From contig OX291550.1 of the NCBI GenBank assembly GCA_946406115.1, positions 21,738,722 through 21,802,721 of the forward strand: a stretch of 64,000 nt of DNA, read 5' to 3'. Below the pieces are notes generated by a model that was not told where the DNA came from, searched no databases, and saw nothing but the letters and a program-made list of their open reading frames with translations. Within the stretch, counting starts at the first letter, position 1. Each line of letters begins with the position of its first letter. The position numbers and the translations under genes are program-made. The stretch comes from Apoda limacodes (Eukaryota; Arthropoda; Insecta; Lepidoptera; Limacodidae). This document shows positions 11,561 through 22,870 of the stretch, piece after piece.

Positions 11561-11982
11561 TTACAAAATGGGATGGATATAAAATATGTGATTGAGATAA
11601 ACAATGTAGTTTACAAATATTGTAAGTAAACAAGGAATGGATGCAATGGATAGAAATCTGCCTAAAGCCCAATCGACACAGTACGTAGTGTCAAAATTTT
11701 GCAGTCATATTTTGCCACGACACTGACTATTTCACTACGACACAACAGTGGCTTTGATTTATTTATAAACTAGCTGGCGGCAGACGTTAGACAAGTTTTT
11801 TTTCTGACTTTATTCACCATTTTCGTCACTGATTATTTCTTACGTTTCTTTTTCCATTAGCAATCGATTGCTCCGTAGCGAACTTAAACAATAACAAACA
11901 AACAAACCATAAACAAACAATATAAATGTAGTATACGTCATTATATCTCTTTAGATTCAACATTTGTAGAGGTTGCGCATTA

Positions 11983-12171
11983 TTGATTTCGTTTCGATCG
12001 CGCTTGGGTGAACGCCAGGTATACCATACCGACTTCTCTAAAACATTCGACAAAATAAATCATATTAATCTGTTATCTAAATTTTTATTACTTGGTATAA
12101 ACGGTGACTTTTATAGATGGATTAAGTTATATATCGCAAATCGAAACCAAGCAAAGGCTCTAAAGGTCTGA
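11983..12171 (+). pseudogene. Jockey-type RT fragment (motif A region)
   Basis: 63 codons with TDFSKTFDKINH, the A box of LINE reverse transcriptase, followed by LLSKFLLLGINGDFYRWIKLYIANRNQA, the usual next segment in jockey-clade elements. Nothing recognisable before or after, so this is a small internal scrap. It ends at a stop where the rest of RT would continue. Confidence 0.7.
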
Positions 12172-12237
12172 ATTGTTGAACTGCTAGCACAACGCTAGCA
12201 ATCACAGCGGCCAACGGTTTTTGTTTCTATATTTTAA

Positions 12238-12365
12238 AAACGAGACGTGCTCTTGAGTCTAGGTGTATTTATGTAGGTGTAATATGTATGAATGTATCCG
12301 TTGTCTGGTATCCATTACACAAGCTTTTTTACTTTGGGGCCTGTGTGTAATGTAAAATAATATTT
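12238..12365 (+). repeat. SINE body fragment
   Basis: Carries 'cttgagtctaggtgtatttatg', 'tatccgttgtctggtatccattacacaagct' and 'tttggggcc', the body and 3' part of the SINE seen complete at 42275-42515. The tRNA-like head is missing. Confidence 0.5.
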
Positions 12366-14246
12366 ATTTCTTATTTAAAAATATTTATATTTATGTATTT
12401 ATCCACGCATACATGACTCACATTCTGACATTCTACAAAAGTGAAAAAAAAACATGTTATACTTGTAAAACAACGGCATTCGTTTTATTCATTAATAAAT
12501 AAATTTATTGTTTGTTTGTGGGCCATGATGATTCACTCCAAAGGAGTAAGCAAAAATCGGATATTTATAAAACTAATATTTTATTTAAAAATTCAACAAT
12601 TGTTATAAAAAAAGAAAGTTAACGCCGAGGTAATACTTCAGACATTAAATGGCAATAAAAAAGATACAAGATACAACCCTGTGTCAGACAGACAACAAGT
12701 GTAGGATTTATTGGCAACCCTTAATAACGTACTTTTAAATTAAAACGCTATATCGCACGCTCAATTAGGTGCGCCCATAAATGAACAACTTTAAATGTTT
12801 AAATGTTGTTGCAAAGCGATACTATCTGCTGGTTATTGTAAGCAGAAGATAGCGAAAAGCAAACCAGAGATATACACGTATCTAGTGAAGTGTCGCGTCG
12901 CATTCAACGCATTCGAGTGTTGTTACACGTCACTCATTTACAACCAAAATATCATAAAACTAAAAATGTGATTTTTGAAATAATACCTTATGTTGATACT
13001 TTAAAAGTAGCTTGTTGTCAAAACAAGTTTTGTATGTGATGCAATCGCGTCATTTGCCCATGAAATTATAATATTTTTGTGACGCAAAATGGAGTCTCTA
13101 TAATTTTTATGGAATCGTACGTTGTATGTAACATTTTAATTACTTAACTTATTTAAATACCGAAGTTATTAATATTTAGGACTGGATTTGTTTAAGTAGA
13201 GAAATTATACATGACCCAAGATTTTGTCAAGGGTTTCCAACTTCCAACGAATACTAATAACACTGTGTGACACGATTTTTCTAACATAAATGAGATTACG
13301 TGTTTTGAATTCCTTATTCCATTGTTGAAAACATTGTCAATTGATATGGTTGTCTAACACGTCACGTTTCTAAGTTATAGTGTCAATACTATTAACGTGT
13401 ACCCTCGTAAAAAACAAAAGATCAAACGTTGTTAATTGCAGATTTCTTTTAATACTGAAGTCTGTACGACTATAAATTAAAAGTTTTAGTGGTCTTAAGA
13501 TAATTCTAACAGTTTATTTGGGTAATCATAACATTTTTTTCGAAAGTCATGAAGAAAAGTAACCACCGCAAGTGTTTAAATCATCCGGAAAAGTTAAGGA
13601 AAAATTAAGGCAAAGTTAATATTTCATCATTTTCTTTTGGAATATTTGGCTCATTTTTTATATTGACCACTTAAACCTCAGCTATTTTGATTCGTTGTCA
13701 CTTGTCAATATATATAACATTTTTTTTGTGTAAAATTAATAATTTAAATAAAAAATATGATATACAATTTTGATACTGTCTTTATTTATTTATAGTACAT
13801 CAATTTATCATAACTTTAAAATGATACGTGTTACAAAAAATCTATTTAAGTTTTTCTGTTCAGCAGGTTTATTTTGATAAAAAATAGCCGTTTCATTAAA
13901 TGTTAGAGCACAAAAAAAAAAAATTTGTCACACAGTGTAATCAGTTAATTATAACCTCGTTGGCAAATCCTAACCTATTTCCATAGAAACTCTTGATTGA
14001 ATTGCGTATCTCAATATTATGTTAGTGAAGAACTTTTTTGTGTTTATATATATGAGTTACAAACACCCAAATATCTTCACAATTTTTACATTAACTATAT
14101 TTATGGGTAAGAAACATGTAACAAATTTTTCATCTTAAATATTTTTCTGCAAATCAAACCACGTGTTTACAGTCAGTTCATAAACAAAACTATGTATTAT
14201 ATGTCTATTACGTAGGTAGAGGATAACACTTAGTCAGGCAAAATGT
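12366..14246. other. Long AT-rich stretch, nothing recognised
   Basis: No ORF of note, no SINE head or LINE motif. 12640-12960 is slightly less AT-rich but matches nothing I know. Confidence 0.35.
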
Positions 14247-14405
14247 ATATTACAAAATAAAACAAAAATTTTACTCTTTATTCCAAATTTTATTTTTATA
14301 GTTATGCGTTATTATGTAGAAAATCTGCGATCTGTATTTTTCTGGCGCTAGTCATAAATTAGACGCTTATATGTAGTTACTAAACACATTTACATTACAA
14401 TAAAA
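14247..14405 (+). repeat. 159 bp sequence, probable source of the copy at 15745
   Basis: Matches 15745-15903 at 158 of 159 positions (one T/C difference, 'ctgtattt' vs 'ctgcattt'). It ends at CAATAAAA. I see no target duplication around this copy, whereas the other copy has one, so this is the likelier original. Non-coding. Confidence 0.6.
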
Positions 14406-15299
14406 TATTTTAATTCCTTTACTATTCTTAGATCCTTGACAGGCCTCACATATTCACAGTAAACAACGGGCAGACTGAAAGGGGTCTCAGAAGGCAAACG
14501 CCAGGCCTTTCAATAGTAACTGCTCCCTTCTCATATCACGATTTCAAAGAGGATGCTTTTAAGCTTCGTAAACATTTAAAAAACTAAGACAAGATCTAGT
14601 ATGGCCAATGTTTGTATAGCGGTGCTGCATACTTTAAAATTGTTTGAGTTGCTTGATATCTGATACTTGTAAACTACTGCAAGTCATGCACATTTATCAT
14701 TTAATTGAATAGCCCTAACCTTTAGGGGGTCTCAAACGATATTAAGATATAAAAATAACTAACAACTAAAACTATTGATTAGTTGATTGACAAGTGTTAC
14801 ATTACTATCAAAAGTTACATGAATGCATATGTCATTAAATCCAGTTTATCGACTATGAGTGGGTATCGGGTGGGTTGGGTATTGTTAATATTTTCATAAA
14901 TTAGTGGGCCTTTTTTTTTATCGTTGCCAACAGCAAAGAAGGTGAATATTTTGTTTTATTTTTGTTGAATTTGGTTTTAGACACTATTTATTTAATATTC
15001 GGATTTTGTCTGAAACAGAAAGTTGGTGGTTTTGGAAGTCAAGTTTTCTGTTATATCATTTTAAGTAAAACATTGGCAGTATATGTTCAATTATTGTTTT
15101 AGTTTATGGCAATCATGGAAAGACGAATAAGTATCATGTTTTATTAATTCTATGAAAATTTGTGTATTTATAAGATTGATGTACTAGAACTTCATTATAC
15201 TCTTATAAGAAGTGGTGTGTTTATAACGTTCGTAACGAGCGTATTTTTAGAGCAGAGATGTAGTTGAAATTTAGGCAGCACTTACGCAGATTAATTATT
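14406..15299. other. No recognisable feature
   Basis: 14410-14560 has a moderate-GC patch ('caacgggcagactgaaaggg'); the remainder is AT-rich. No coding signal. Confidence 0.3.
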
Positions 15300-15362
15300 T
15301 GTCTTCATTGTTACTACCTCCCTCTGCAGTTCGTGGGTTCGATTCCAGAGGCGCTTAATACA
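15300..15362 (+). repeat. Truncated tRNA-derived SINE head
   Basis: GTGGGTTCGATTCC (15335-15348) is a good B box. Upstream 'actacctccctctgcag' resembles the region between the A and B boxes at 45990-46030. No SINE body follows. Confidence 0.4.
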
Positions 15363-15725
15363 GAAAGAAAAGAAGAGATATAATTCAAAAAAAGGTTATA
15401 TTGTAAGAAGAAGCTTTGTTGGTGGTAGCGGACGACTTAACTTTCTCCTGGTTGAGCGGTCTGGCGAAGAACTGCAGAAAACTTTATATATTCCCAGTAA
15501 AAAATCCAAGTAGTACTGGTGGTGTCTTGTTGTTTACTTTCTGTTCCTTCACTGGAGTTCTGGCTAACGAACCAGGAGTTTTTTCGAAATACGAAACCTA
15601 AAAATAGAATAGTTAGTCTATACATTGTTAGTTTGCTTAATAAAAAAAAAGGGGAAACGAATATAAATAACCTAGGTCAAGAAAACTTACGAAAGCTAAT
15701 AACAAAATGGTGATTTCAGCTGTTG

Positions 15726-15933
15726 GAAAAAACACGAAAAAGAAATATTACAAAATAAAACAAAAATTTTACTCTTTATTCCAAATTTTATTTTTATAGT
15801 TATGCGTTATTATGTAGAAAATCTGCGATCTGCATTTTTCTGGCGCTAGTCATAAATTAGACGCTTATATGTAGTTACTAAACACATTTACATTACAATA
15901 AAAAAAATTAATAGAAAAAACACGAAAAAGAAA
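15726..15933 (+). mobile_element. Retroposed copy with 20 bp target-site duplication
   Basis: A 168 bp insert (15746-15913), of which 15745-15903 copies 14247-14405, lies between two perfect copies of GAAAAAACACGAAAAAGAAA (15726-15745 and 15914-15933). The insert ends in AATAAAAAAAATTAATA. A long target duplication plus an A-rich 3' end is the hallmark of LINE-driven retroposition. The sequence is not one of the SINEs seen elsewhere in the window and has no ORF. Confidence 0.65.
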
Positions 15934-17569
15934 AGTAAGGTAAGGTTAAAAGTTTTGACAACGTTGATGAAACACCTTGAAAACCAACCCGGTGATCAAG
16001 AACGGGCCTCATTTTTTTTTCTCTGATTATTGCTGCTGACGAATAGCGTTATGTAAAAGTGTCACTACTGCTCTCTAGCAGGAAAAAAGGGAGGCAACGG
16101 TCGTTGACGCTTCTATCTAGGGGTACGGAAGTCCCTTCGCCAAGTCGAGCAAAAGAGCAAAAAACAGGAAATGAAATATACATCTCTATTCAACTTAAAG
16201 TATGGTAGATATTTTTTATACTTTGATTAAACACGTTTATTCTATATAACAATAAATTACCCTATCCATTGTCTATTAATATAATCAAGAAAAGCTTGCT
16301 GGATGAGTGATATTACAAGATCCCAGAGCGATAATATCTAAAATAGTATTTAAAAGTGTGAAACTTTTGTCAGACGCTTTAAAGCTCCACAAAAAATTAT
16401 TGAACTTTACTTTATTTTCACGTGACTGATTTGTTAATTAGTTAATAAGGTAACTATTACAAAGTTATATTTCATTAGTCAGACAAATTTTAGTGACTAA
16501 ACATCCCCTAAACACAAAAATTATTCAGCCGAGAGAATAAGCGCGAAAGCACTAAGGGAGGCTAAGAGTAAAATATTTGAATATTTTTAAAGTACTTACT
16601 GCTTTCAATACAACATTTTTACATATCTATTTAAATAAGACGAATTTCAACATTAAAGTAATCATTAATTAATATGTAAGTAAAGTAATTTATTGCATAT
16701 ATTTGGAAAAATAAATTTATTCGGCGCAATTTTGTTTTATGAAGATTTTTTTTTTTTTTTATAAAAAGGCATCATTTCAAACAATTAAGACAAAAATCAT
16801 TTTATAAAAAATCTTCTTTAAAGTAAAAGAAACTTAATTTTAACTAAATAATTCTATTAATATAAAATAAAGACATGATTGCTTACCAGATAACATCGTG
16901 ACCGACACAAAACTTACCAGAAAAGGGCAATTTGAAGCCAAATATTAATAAAGTAAATGAAAAGAAACTATTTAAGATTCCTCCTAAAGATTTTAATTTT
17001 CATTTGCAATAAAATATTACTACAAATTTAAAGGTAAAAAAAAATAGAACACATTTAACTCGAGGTCGTGTTCGCTTTCAGCTCAGTTAGTAACACGTTG
17101 GAATGCATTTTGCATTGCGATGCAAGCGTCACCGCTCTCGCTGACACGGTTTGCCCATTGCCGACTGTTATGTATTCAGAAGTTTATGATATCTGCAACG
17201 CCTTTATTTAAAAGCTGTTTCCTAATTTTTTCTACCCAGAAATAAATATGATTTTATTTCAGGTGATTCTATTAGCAGGAACGAAAGATTTTGCCTAAAT
17301 GCACATCGTAACCTTTGTTGAACCCACCACAATGTATGTATATTATATGAATAAATAAATAAATATTGTTTTTCGAAATACGTATATGTTCTCATAATTT
17401 ATACATTATTGCATTCACTGGAACTATTGTAAGAAGCAGTTGGACCAATCTTCCTTAGGGACCTCTTTAATGGATAAATAGAACGCAGTCACCGCCGATT
17501 CAGGGCTCGTAAAACGTGTGCCTCTAAGTAAAAGCTTTATTATCATGTATATTATTAACTTCGTTTTAA
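15934..17569. other. AT-rich stretch, one unassigned patch
   Basis: 15975-16160 is more GC-rich ('ctagcaggaaaaaagggaggc', 'ggggtacggaagtcccttcg') and may be an old repeat. From 16160 to 17569 I see AT-rich sequence only, with a T-run at 16747-16760. Confidence 0.3.
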
Positions 17570-17574
17570 AATTT

Positions 17575-18022
17575 GTAAATATTTATCAAGCACTTGCTGG
17601 GATCCTATTGGACGGAAATTTAGCCTGGCTATGTAATCTCGGTGTCATAGCAGCAATATGGTTCAAGATGTGGTCTGATGATGGAGCCCGATTGTGACTA
17701 TAGTAACTTCTAAATTACGCAATAAAACCCTGTCGTGTTGGGGTTAACAAGTACTACATCTGGGTGGTGCCCAGCGCCTGATGATGGAGCTGAAAGGTGG
17801 TGATAGGAACTATTTATCTTATCAAGACAATACCGTTGTGTTTGGGCCCATTGGATTTATTTTAACTAATACTTTATTCAAAGGGGATAGTCCTAGGTTC
17901 CAGGTTCAGATGAAGCCGCATGGAAATAGGTACTTCATTGGCAAAGATAACTCTGTCGTTTCTGGACTAAATAGATTTGTCTCGACAAGGGTTCAATGGC
18001 CCAAGGTGGTGACAAGGATCTG
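17575..18022 (+). repeat. Modular lepidopteran repeat, second type
   Basis: Contains 'gcccagcgcctgatgatggagctgaaaggtggtgatagg', then alternating segments 'aagacaataccgttgtgtttgggccca' and 'aagataactctgtcgtttctggacta', i.e. repeated modules of about 100 bp that differ by substitutions. It shares the 'tgatgatggagc' theme with the repeats at 8.5 and 9.8 kb in the opposite sense. The 80-codon open stretch 17781-18023 is a by-product. Confidence 0.5.
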
Positions 18023-18501
18023 ATAAAGGTTTTTCCTAAAAATATTTTTACTTTGAAGTTTTTTACTATTTTTTATTTACTATGTGCATTTACAATCCTT
18101 GCTGCTTTGCCGTTTATCAGTGTCTCTGTTAATGCAGCTGCAGCAGTGCTGTGACCACAATGAATAGGACATCGTAAAGGATAATCCGATCTATGTATTC
18201 TGCATCCGAATACTTCAATATTTCACAGATACCTTCGTGTCACTTACCGCAACAAACCCCCTTGAGAAAAATCTATGCACACATATAAAACACAAACTTT
18301 ATACACTAAAGAATAATGGCCACTCTCCATATATGATTGGACTAGGTTTAAGTCTTTGAGAGGCAGTACTGCGCGTTAATAAAAACAAGGATGACGCGAT
18401 ATACATATAACTAAGCGTGCGTAAGTGAGAAGAGTGCAGGTACATCTCAGCTCACTGCGATTTTCATTGAAATATATGAAATAAAAAAATATTTAGGGAG
18501 A
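18023..18501. other. No recognisable feature
   Basis: AT-rich to average composition; no ORF or repeat I can name. Confidence 0.3.
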
Positions 18502-18822
18502 AAGTACCGTAAGTACAACTTCTCTTGAGAATAATTAAAAAAACAGTTTTTTAAAGACACAATAATATTTATTATTACCGACCGATTATGCTCACACTCT
18601 TTTTCGATCTAAATCATGACGTGGAGAATCGATTAATATGGTCACAAGAGCAAATTGGTCCATTGGTTCTTGAGATATCGAGGAGCAAAAAAAGCTAGCC
18701 TACATACATACACCCACACACACACACACATACAAATACACACAATGTCTCAAATCGTAAAGGGAACATAATATCAGCAGTTCCGATTTTCAGACTAAGT
18801 ATCTTTCATCTCAAAGAGAAGT
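18502..18822 (+). repeat. Diverged copy 3 of the approximately 500 bp repeat
   Basis: Begins AAGTACCGTAAGTACAACTTCTCTTGAGAA, compared with the 21.6 kb copy's AAGTACCGTACATGCAACTTCTCTTGAGAA. It keeps 'tcgatctaaatcatgacgtgg', 'attggtccattggttcttgagatatcga', a CA/ACAT microsatellite (18705-18745), and ends TCTCAAAGAGAAGT. It is shorter than the other copies (about 320 bp) and strongly diverged, in the same orientation as the 21.6 kb copy. Confidence 0.55.
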
Positions 18823-19429
18823 GAAAAACTTAATTTTCCCATTGAACCGTTTAATCATCTTGTCTTTAGTTTGACAGGTTACATGAATTTATATAAAGAC
18901 TTAAACGTCTTCTATGAAGTACGTCAAATGTTTCTCAGGTAATAAAAAGTTCTCAATTTCGTAAGTAATAATGTGGGGTTTTTACCTGCAAGACTAAAAG
19001 TTTTAATGTGAAGCTGAAGCATCTGGAGCCTTAACACTCACGCCACGCAGACTTTTAATGGACGGGAAGTCGAAAATTTCCGCAAGAACTTTGTTGAAGG
19101 TTTATTAAACGAAACCGCGCAGTCTTCTTATAAATGATAGAAATTTCGCTCTTATAAAAGAATTATAATCTCAAAATTTTATTTGACTAAGATTTTTTCT
19201 TTATATTCTATATTACACACCAAATATGCAAGACAAATAAATGAAAATTAATAATTAAACTTTCAGTTTACAATCAGGCGGTCTTATAGCTCATAACAAC
19301 AACCTTTAGTTAGATACAGACAAAATATACAGAAATTTTATGTAATAAAAATATATTTAATATTGAATAAGGTAGTCAAGTAAAGTTAATGCATAAGTAT
19401 ACAATTACATATGGTAAGTTATCTTTCTT
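18823..19429. other. No recognisable feature
   Basis: AT-rich, including 19140-19400. No coding signal. Confidence 0.3.
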
Positions 19430-20425
19430 CTACGTCTACTATAGTATCGGTACGTCGAAGTGCTGAAGTGTTTGTATAACAGAGCCACGATGTCTCTCCG
19501 ACTACAAGACCAGAACCCGAAACCAATCCATCTGCAGAAAGGTGTGAGACAGGGAAACGTTATTTCTCCGCAACTGTTTACAACTGCGTTGGAAGGTTTG
19601 TTTAAGCTTCTGGAATAGGAAGGATATGGCGTCGACATAAATGGCGAGTACATCACTCACCTTTGATTTGCCGACGCCATATTGGTCATGGTAGAATCGC
19701 TGGCAGACCTAGGCATTATGCTCGGAGACCTCAGCAGAGCTTTCTAGCAGCTTGGCATTAAAATGAACATGGATAAAACGAAGGTGATGTTCAATGCTCA
19801 TATCAGGCCTAGACCGGTTGTTGTTGGGAACGCTACTCACGAAGTTTTTGACGAATACACATACTTAGGGCAAGTAATCCAATTAGGTAGGTCCAACCTT
19901 GAAATAGAGGTTAACTTAAGAATCCAGCTTGGCTGGGCAGCGTTCGGGAAACTACACAACATCTTTTCGTCCAAAATACCTCAATTCCTAAAGACGAAAG
20001 TCTTTAATCAATGTGTTGTCGTGATGACTTATGATACATTAACGTGGTCTCTTACTGTTGGCCTCTTAAATAAGTTCAGAGATGCTCAGCGAGCTTTGGG
20101 AAGAGCTATGCTTGATGTTTCTTTGCGCAAAAATCAAAACGAGGAAATTTGCCGAAGAATCAAAGTTAACGACATAGCTGAAACAGTTAGCAAGCTAAAG
20201 TGGCAATGGGCAGGCCTCACCGCTCGTCGAAACGATAACTGAAGGCGAAGAAAGGTACTCGACTGGCGACCACAGATCGGAAGATGTAGCGTGGGACGGC
20301 CTCCTACCAGGTGGACAGACAGTCTGGTCAGAGCCGCAGGAAGCGGATGAGCGCTGGCGGCTTAAGACCGGCCGCTATGGAGACATATGGGGGGCGCCTA
20401 CGTTCAGCAGAGGACGTTTTCGGCT
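19430..20425 (+). pseudogene. RTE-type LINE reverse transcriptase, C-terminal half
   Basis: Plus-strand reading in at least three frames. Near 19530 it reads KGVRQGNVISPQLF (RT block B'), then the 'INGEYITHL' stretch (about 19635) and a damaged motif C around 19660-19690, where FADDIVVM is usual. Next comes NMDKTKVMFN, then the 159-codon frame 19763-20242 with YLGQVIQLGRSNLE, a histidine-free thumb, and KLKWQWAGLTARR. The 3' end (20240-20420) holds the WTDSLV-type and terminal 'TFSRGRFRLK' segments. Domain order equals that of the 52.7-55.6 kb element on the other strand. A stop replaces coding sequence at 19616-19618 and another lies near 19745, so the copy is dead. Confidence 0.75.
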
Positions 20426-20547
20426 GAAACAAAGTTCATAAAAAGATACTCACCCCAAATTCTATGTGTTCGCGTAGTATACACGCACGCAATGAAAATA
20501 TCTTTTGCTGATAATAAAGGCCTTATGCTATGTATGCGTCTTTTTTT

Positions 20548-20610
20548 CTAAAGTGGCAAACAAGCTTACGATCCGCCTGATGATAAGCGATCACCGTAAA
20601 ATAATATGTT
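20548..20610 (-). mobile_element. Jockey-type LINE 3' end scrap
   Basis: AAAGTGGCAAACAAGCTTACGATCCGCCTGATGATAAGCGATCACCGTA is the reverse complement of the 3' end of the jockey copy at 56440-56500. Only this tail is present. Confidence 0.5.
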
Positions 20611-21335
20611 AAATAGTAAAAATCGTTAGTTGACGTAACTTAGGTACTTGATGGCGCACGAATGTCACGCAAAACGCGACAGCGTTATGTTAAAGGTCAC
20701 TGCTGACAGTTTCACCACCACTATTAACGCAGCTCATTTTATTTACTGTTCTGGCTAGTGACTCGCTTTGGTACAACAATACACTATTTACAGAGCGACT
20801 GACTATTATTTTATTATTATTTATTTATTAGTAATTGCTATAAGCAAGCCTAGTTCAGTCTGAAATTATTTATAAAAAGATTTTTTTTCCACTTTGACAC
20901 CCTCTCACTGACACTACTGGTGCAGCTAACGGTCGAATTCCTCATCAAGTGTATAAGGACTACCTGCGGTATAAAATGAATTTCCTATTTGCACCCTTGT
21001 CTCCCGTTACTATAATGAAATAAGTCCGCAGTTTTGTTGCATTAAAAAATATGTAAAAAGTAGTAACAAAGAAGCACATGTAAGTATTAAATACAGAGGT
21101 TCAACGAAAGCGTTTAGACAGGGAGCTACTTCAACTAACCTCAATGTTATGCGGACGTTCGAAATAATACTGAGTCTAGTTGGGGTCGCTCTTTACCTTT
21201 ACTTAGGTGTTTTCAGAGAACATGCATGTCTCCGAAAACTGTCATCGAAACAATCATTTATATGTTCATATTGAAAACAAACATGAAATGGATCCTATAC
21301 TAATCCGTTTGTACTCCAATTATTTCACTTAAACT
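20611..21335. other. No recognisable feature
   Basis: Contains TTATT-type microsatellite at 20805-20832. The patch 20925-21010 has average GC. No gene or known repeat seen. Confidence 0.3.
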
Positions 21336-21339
21336 AATT

Positions 21340-21450
21340 AGCCCGAATGTCTAATTTCGGACAGCTCGCAGCTCTTTGTAGCACTAATGTTATTTCCAAT
21401 TTGCATTCAAATTCCGGAGGTGTGTGGAGTGAGCGTTGAACATGAATAGT
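21340..21450 (+). repeat. Old repeat, inverted partner of 40775-40905
   Basis: 'AATTTCGGACAGC', 'AGCTCTTTG', 'CTAATG', 'CAATTTGCATTCA' and 'GGTGTGTGG' occur in this order here and, reverse-complemented, at 40785-40885. The identity is patchy, so the pair is old. Confidence 0.4.
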
Positions 21451-21610
21451 GACGATCCCGGGGAACCAATCCGTTTAACGTTAACGGCGCCTCTATCACT
21501 CACAATAGAACCCCCAGGCTACTGTTACTTGTCGAAACTAAAAATGGAAGCTCGAGTAAAATTCTTAGAGTTTTAATATACTATTATAGGTAAATTTATA
21601 AATAATAAAA

Positions 21611-22127
21611 TTGGTTCGGCAGCAAGTACCGTACATGCAACTTCTCTTGAGAAAAATTCTTTTACATAAAAAAAATTACGTCATATTGGATCCGCCATTT
21701 TGAATTTTAAAAAACCGATAAAAATTCGAAATCAGCACCCTCGAAAACCCTTTACTACCCCTCGATACATGAAATTATACATGAAATTTATGTTGCGTGC
21801 ATAAAAAAAGTCAGTTTTTTACGGATATAAACGAACCGCTGGACCGATTTATTTCAGACTCCTTTTAGATCTAAGTCTTGACGTGGCGTATTGATTGATA
21901 TGTCATCAGAGCGATTCGGTCCAGTAGTTATTGAGGAATCGAAAGCCAAAATATGTCTACATACATACGTACATACATACATATTTACACACACACTCAC
22001 ACATACACACACAGACATCACTCTAAAAATGATTGCAAATGATTCTCCAAGTCTTGAAACGTAAAGAAAACACAAAATTTTTGATTTCGATTTTCGGATT
22101 TATTCCAATAACTTCTCAAGAGAAGTT
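21611..22127 (+). repeat. About 500 bp repeat, copy 2
   Basis: Reverse-complement partner of 10286-10776. Starts TTGGTTCGGCAGCAAGTACC, has AACTTCTCTTGAGAA at 21639-21653, and ends AACTTCTCAAGAGAAGTT (about 22110-22127), an 18 bp near-palindrome. 'gcgtgcataaaaaaagtcag' and a tandem CATA/CA microsatellite (21960-22015) are shared. A SINE follows about 10 bp later. Confidence 0.65.
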
Positions 22128-22137
22128 AATAAATATG

Positions 22138-22370
22138 GATTTAAATATTTTTGGACATTACACAGCGCTTTTTGGCCCCAAAGTAAGCAAAGCTTGTGTT
22201 ATGGATACCAGACAACGGATACAAATACATATATATTACTTTTTTTGTAAATACATACATTACATACATAAATACACCCAGACTCGAGACAAACAAATGT
22301 TTTTCCGGTGCGGGAATCGAACCCACACAGCACGGCCACACTGGCAACTAGGCCGCGAGGGAGTCAATAA
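22138..22370 (-). repeat. tRNA-derived SINE, nearly complete
   Basis: On the minus strand: tRNA-like head (22370-22300) with B box GGTTCGATTCC (reverse complement of GGAATCGAACC at 22313-22323), then a body with 'cgagtctgggtgtatttatg', 'gtatccgttgtctggtatccataacacaagctttgctta' and 'ggggccaaaaagcgctgtgtaatg'. This is the same family as 42275-42515 and 12238-12365. Mobilised by LINE machinery; non-coding. Confidence 0.65.
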
Positions 22371-22757
22371 AACTCACTTTAAATAAGAGCAGGGCTATTT
22401 TTGTATATCCGGTGTATGGTTGCTAGAAGCGTGTATATTCACGCGATTTTAATATGGCGGCTGTAGTATTTATTATGACTACCAGGTCAGAAAAGTTAGT
22501 TTATCTATAGTACTATGATCCCGTGGAAGTTCAAGACTTTCTATGACAGCGCCAAAATATCAAAAATCAATGTACCTCATTACAACATATTGTTTATAGC
22601 TTATCCAGTGTCTTGTAACGGCAAATAAATCAGTAACTATGATTCTCGTAGGTATGTAAGTCTTGTTAGTATCATAATCCGACTTTTAACAACTGTCATC
22701 TTTATAGCTTCTTTTTTGAACTGTATGCCATTTGTAAATAGTCCGCCGGAATTAAGT
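22371..22757. other. No recognisable feature
   Basis: Average to AT-rich; 'atggcggctgtag' at 22453 resembles motifs in other repeats but no full element is seen. Confidence 0.3.
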
Positions 22758-22870
22758 AGGTTTTTAGGGTTCCGTTGTCAACAAGGAACCCTTATAGTTT
22801 CGATATATCCGACCACCCGTCTGTCTGTCTACGGCTTAGTTCAGAGACCATTAGTACTAGGAAGCTGAAA
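22758..22870 (-). repeat. AGGGTTCCGT-terminated repeat, second body type
   Basis: TTTTTAGGGTTCCGTTGTCAAC followed by 'ggaacccttatagtttcg', 'ccgtctgtctgtct' and 'gaccattagtactaggaagctgaaa'. The outer end matches 3072, but the body differs. Confidence 0.5.

Noticed and set aside
17781..18023. 80-codon frame
   Set aside because: Part of a modular dispersed repeat; no protein-like features.
19405..19656. 83-codon frame on the minus strand
   Set aside because: It is the antisense of the RTE reverse transcriptase, whose plus-strand motifs are clear.
22313..22370. Possible tRNA gene on the minus strand
   Set aside because: Same SINE family; head only, followed by the SINE body.
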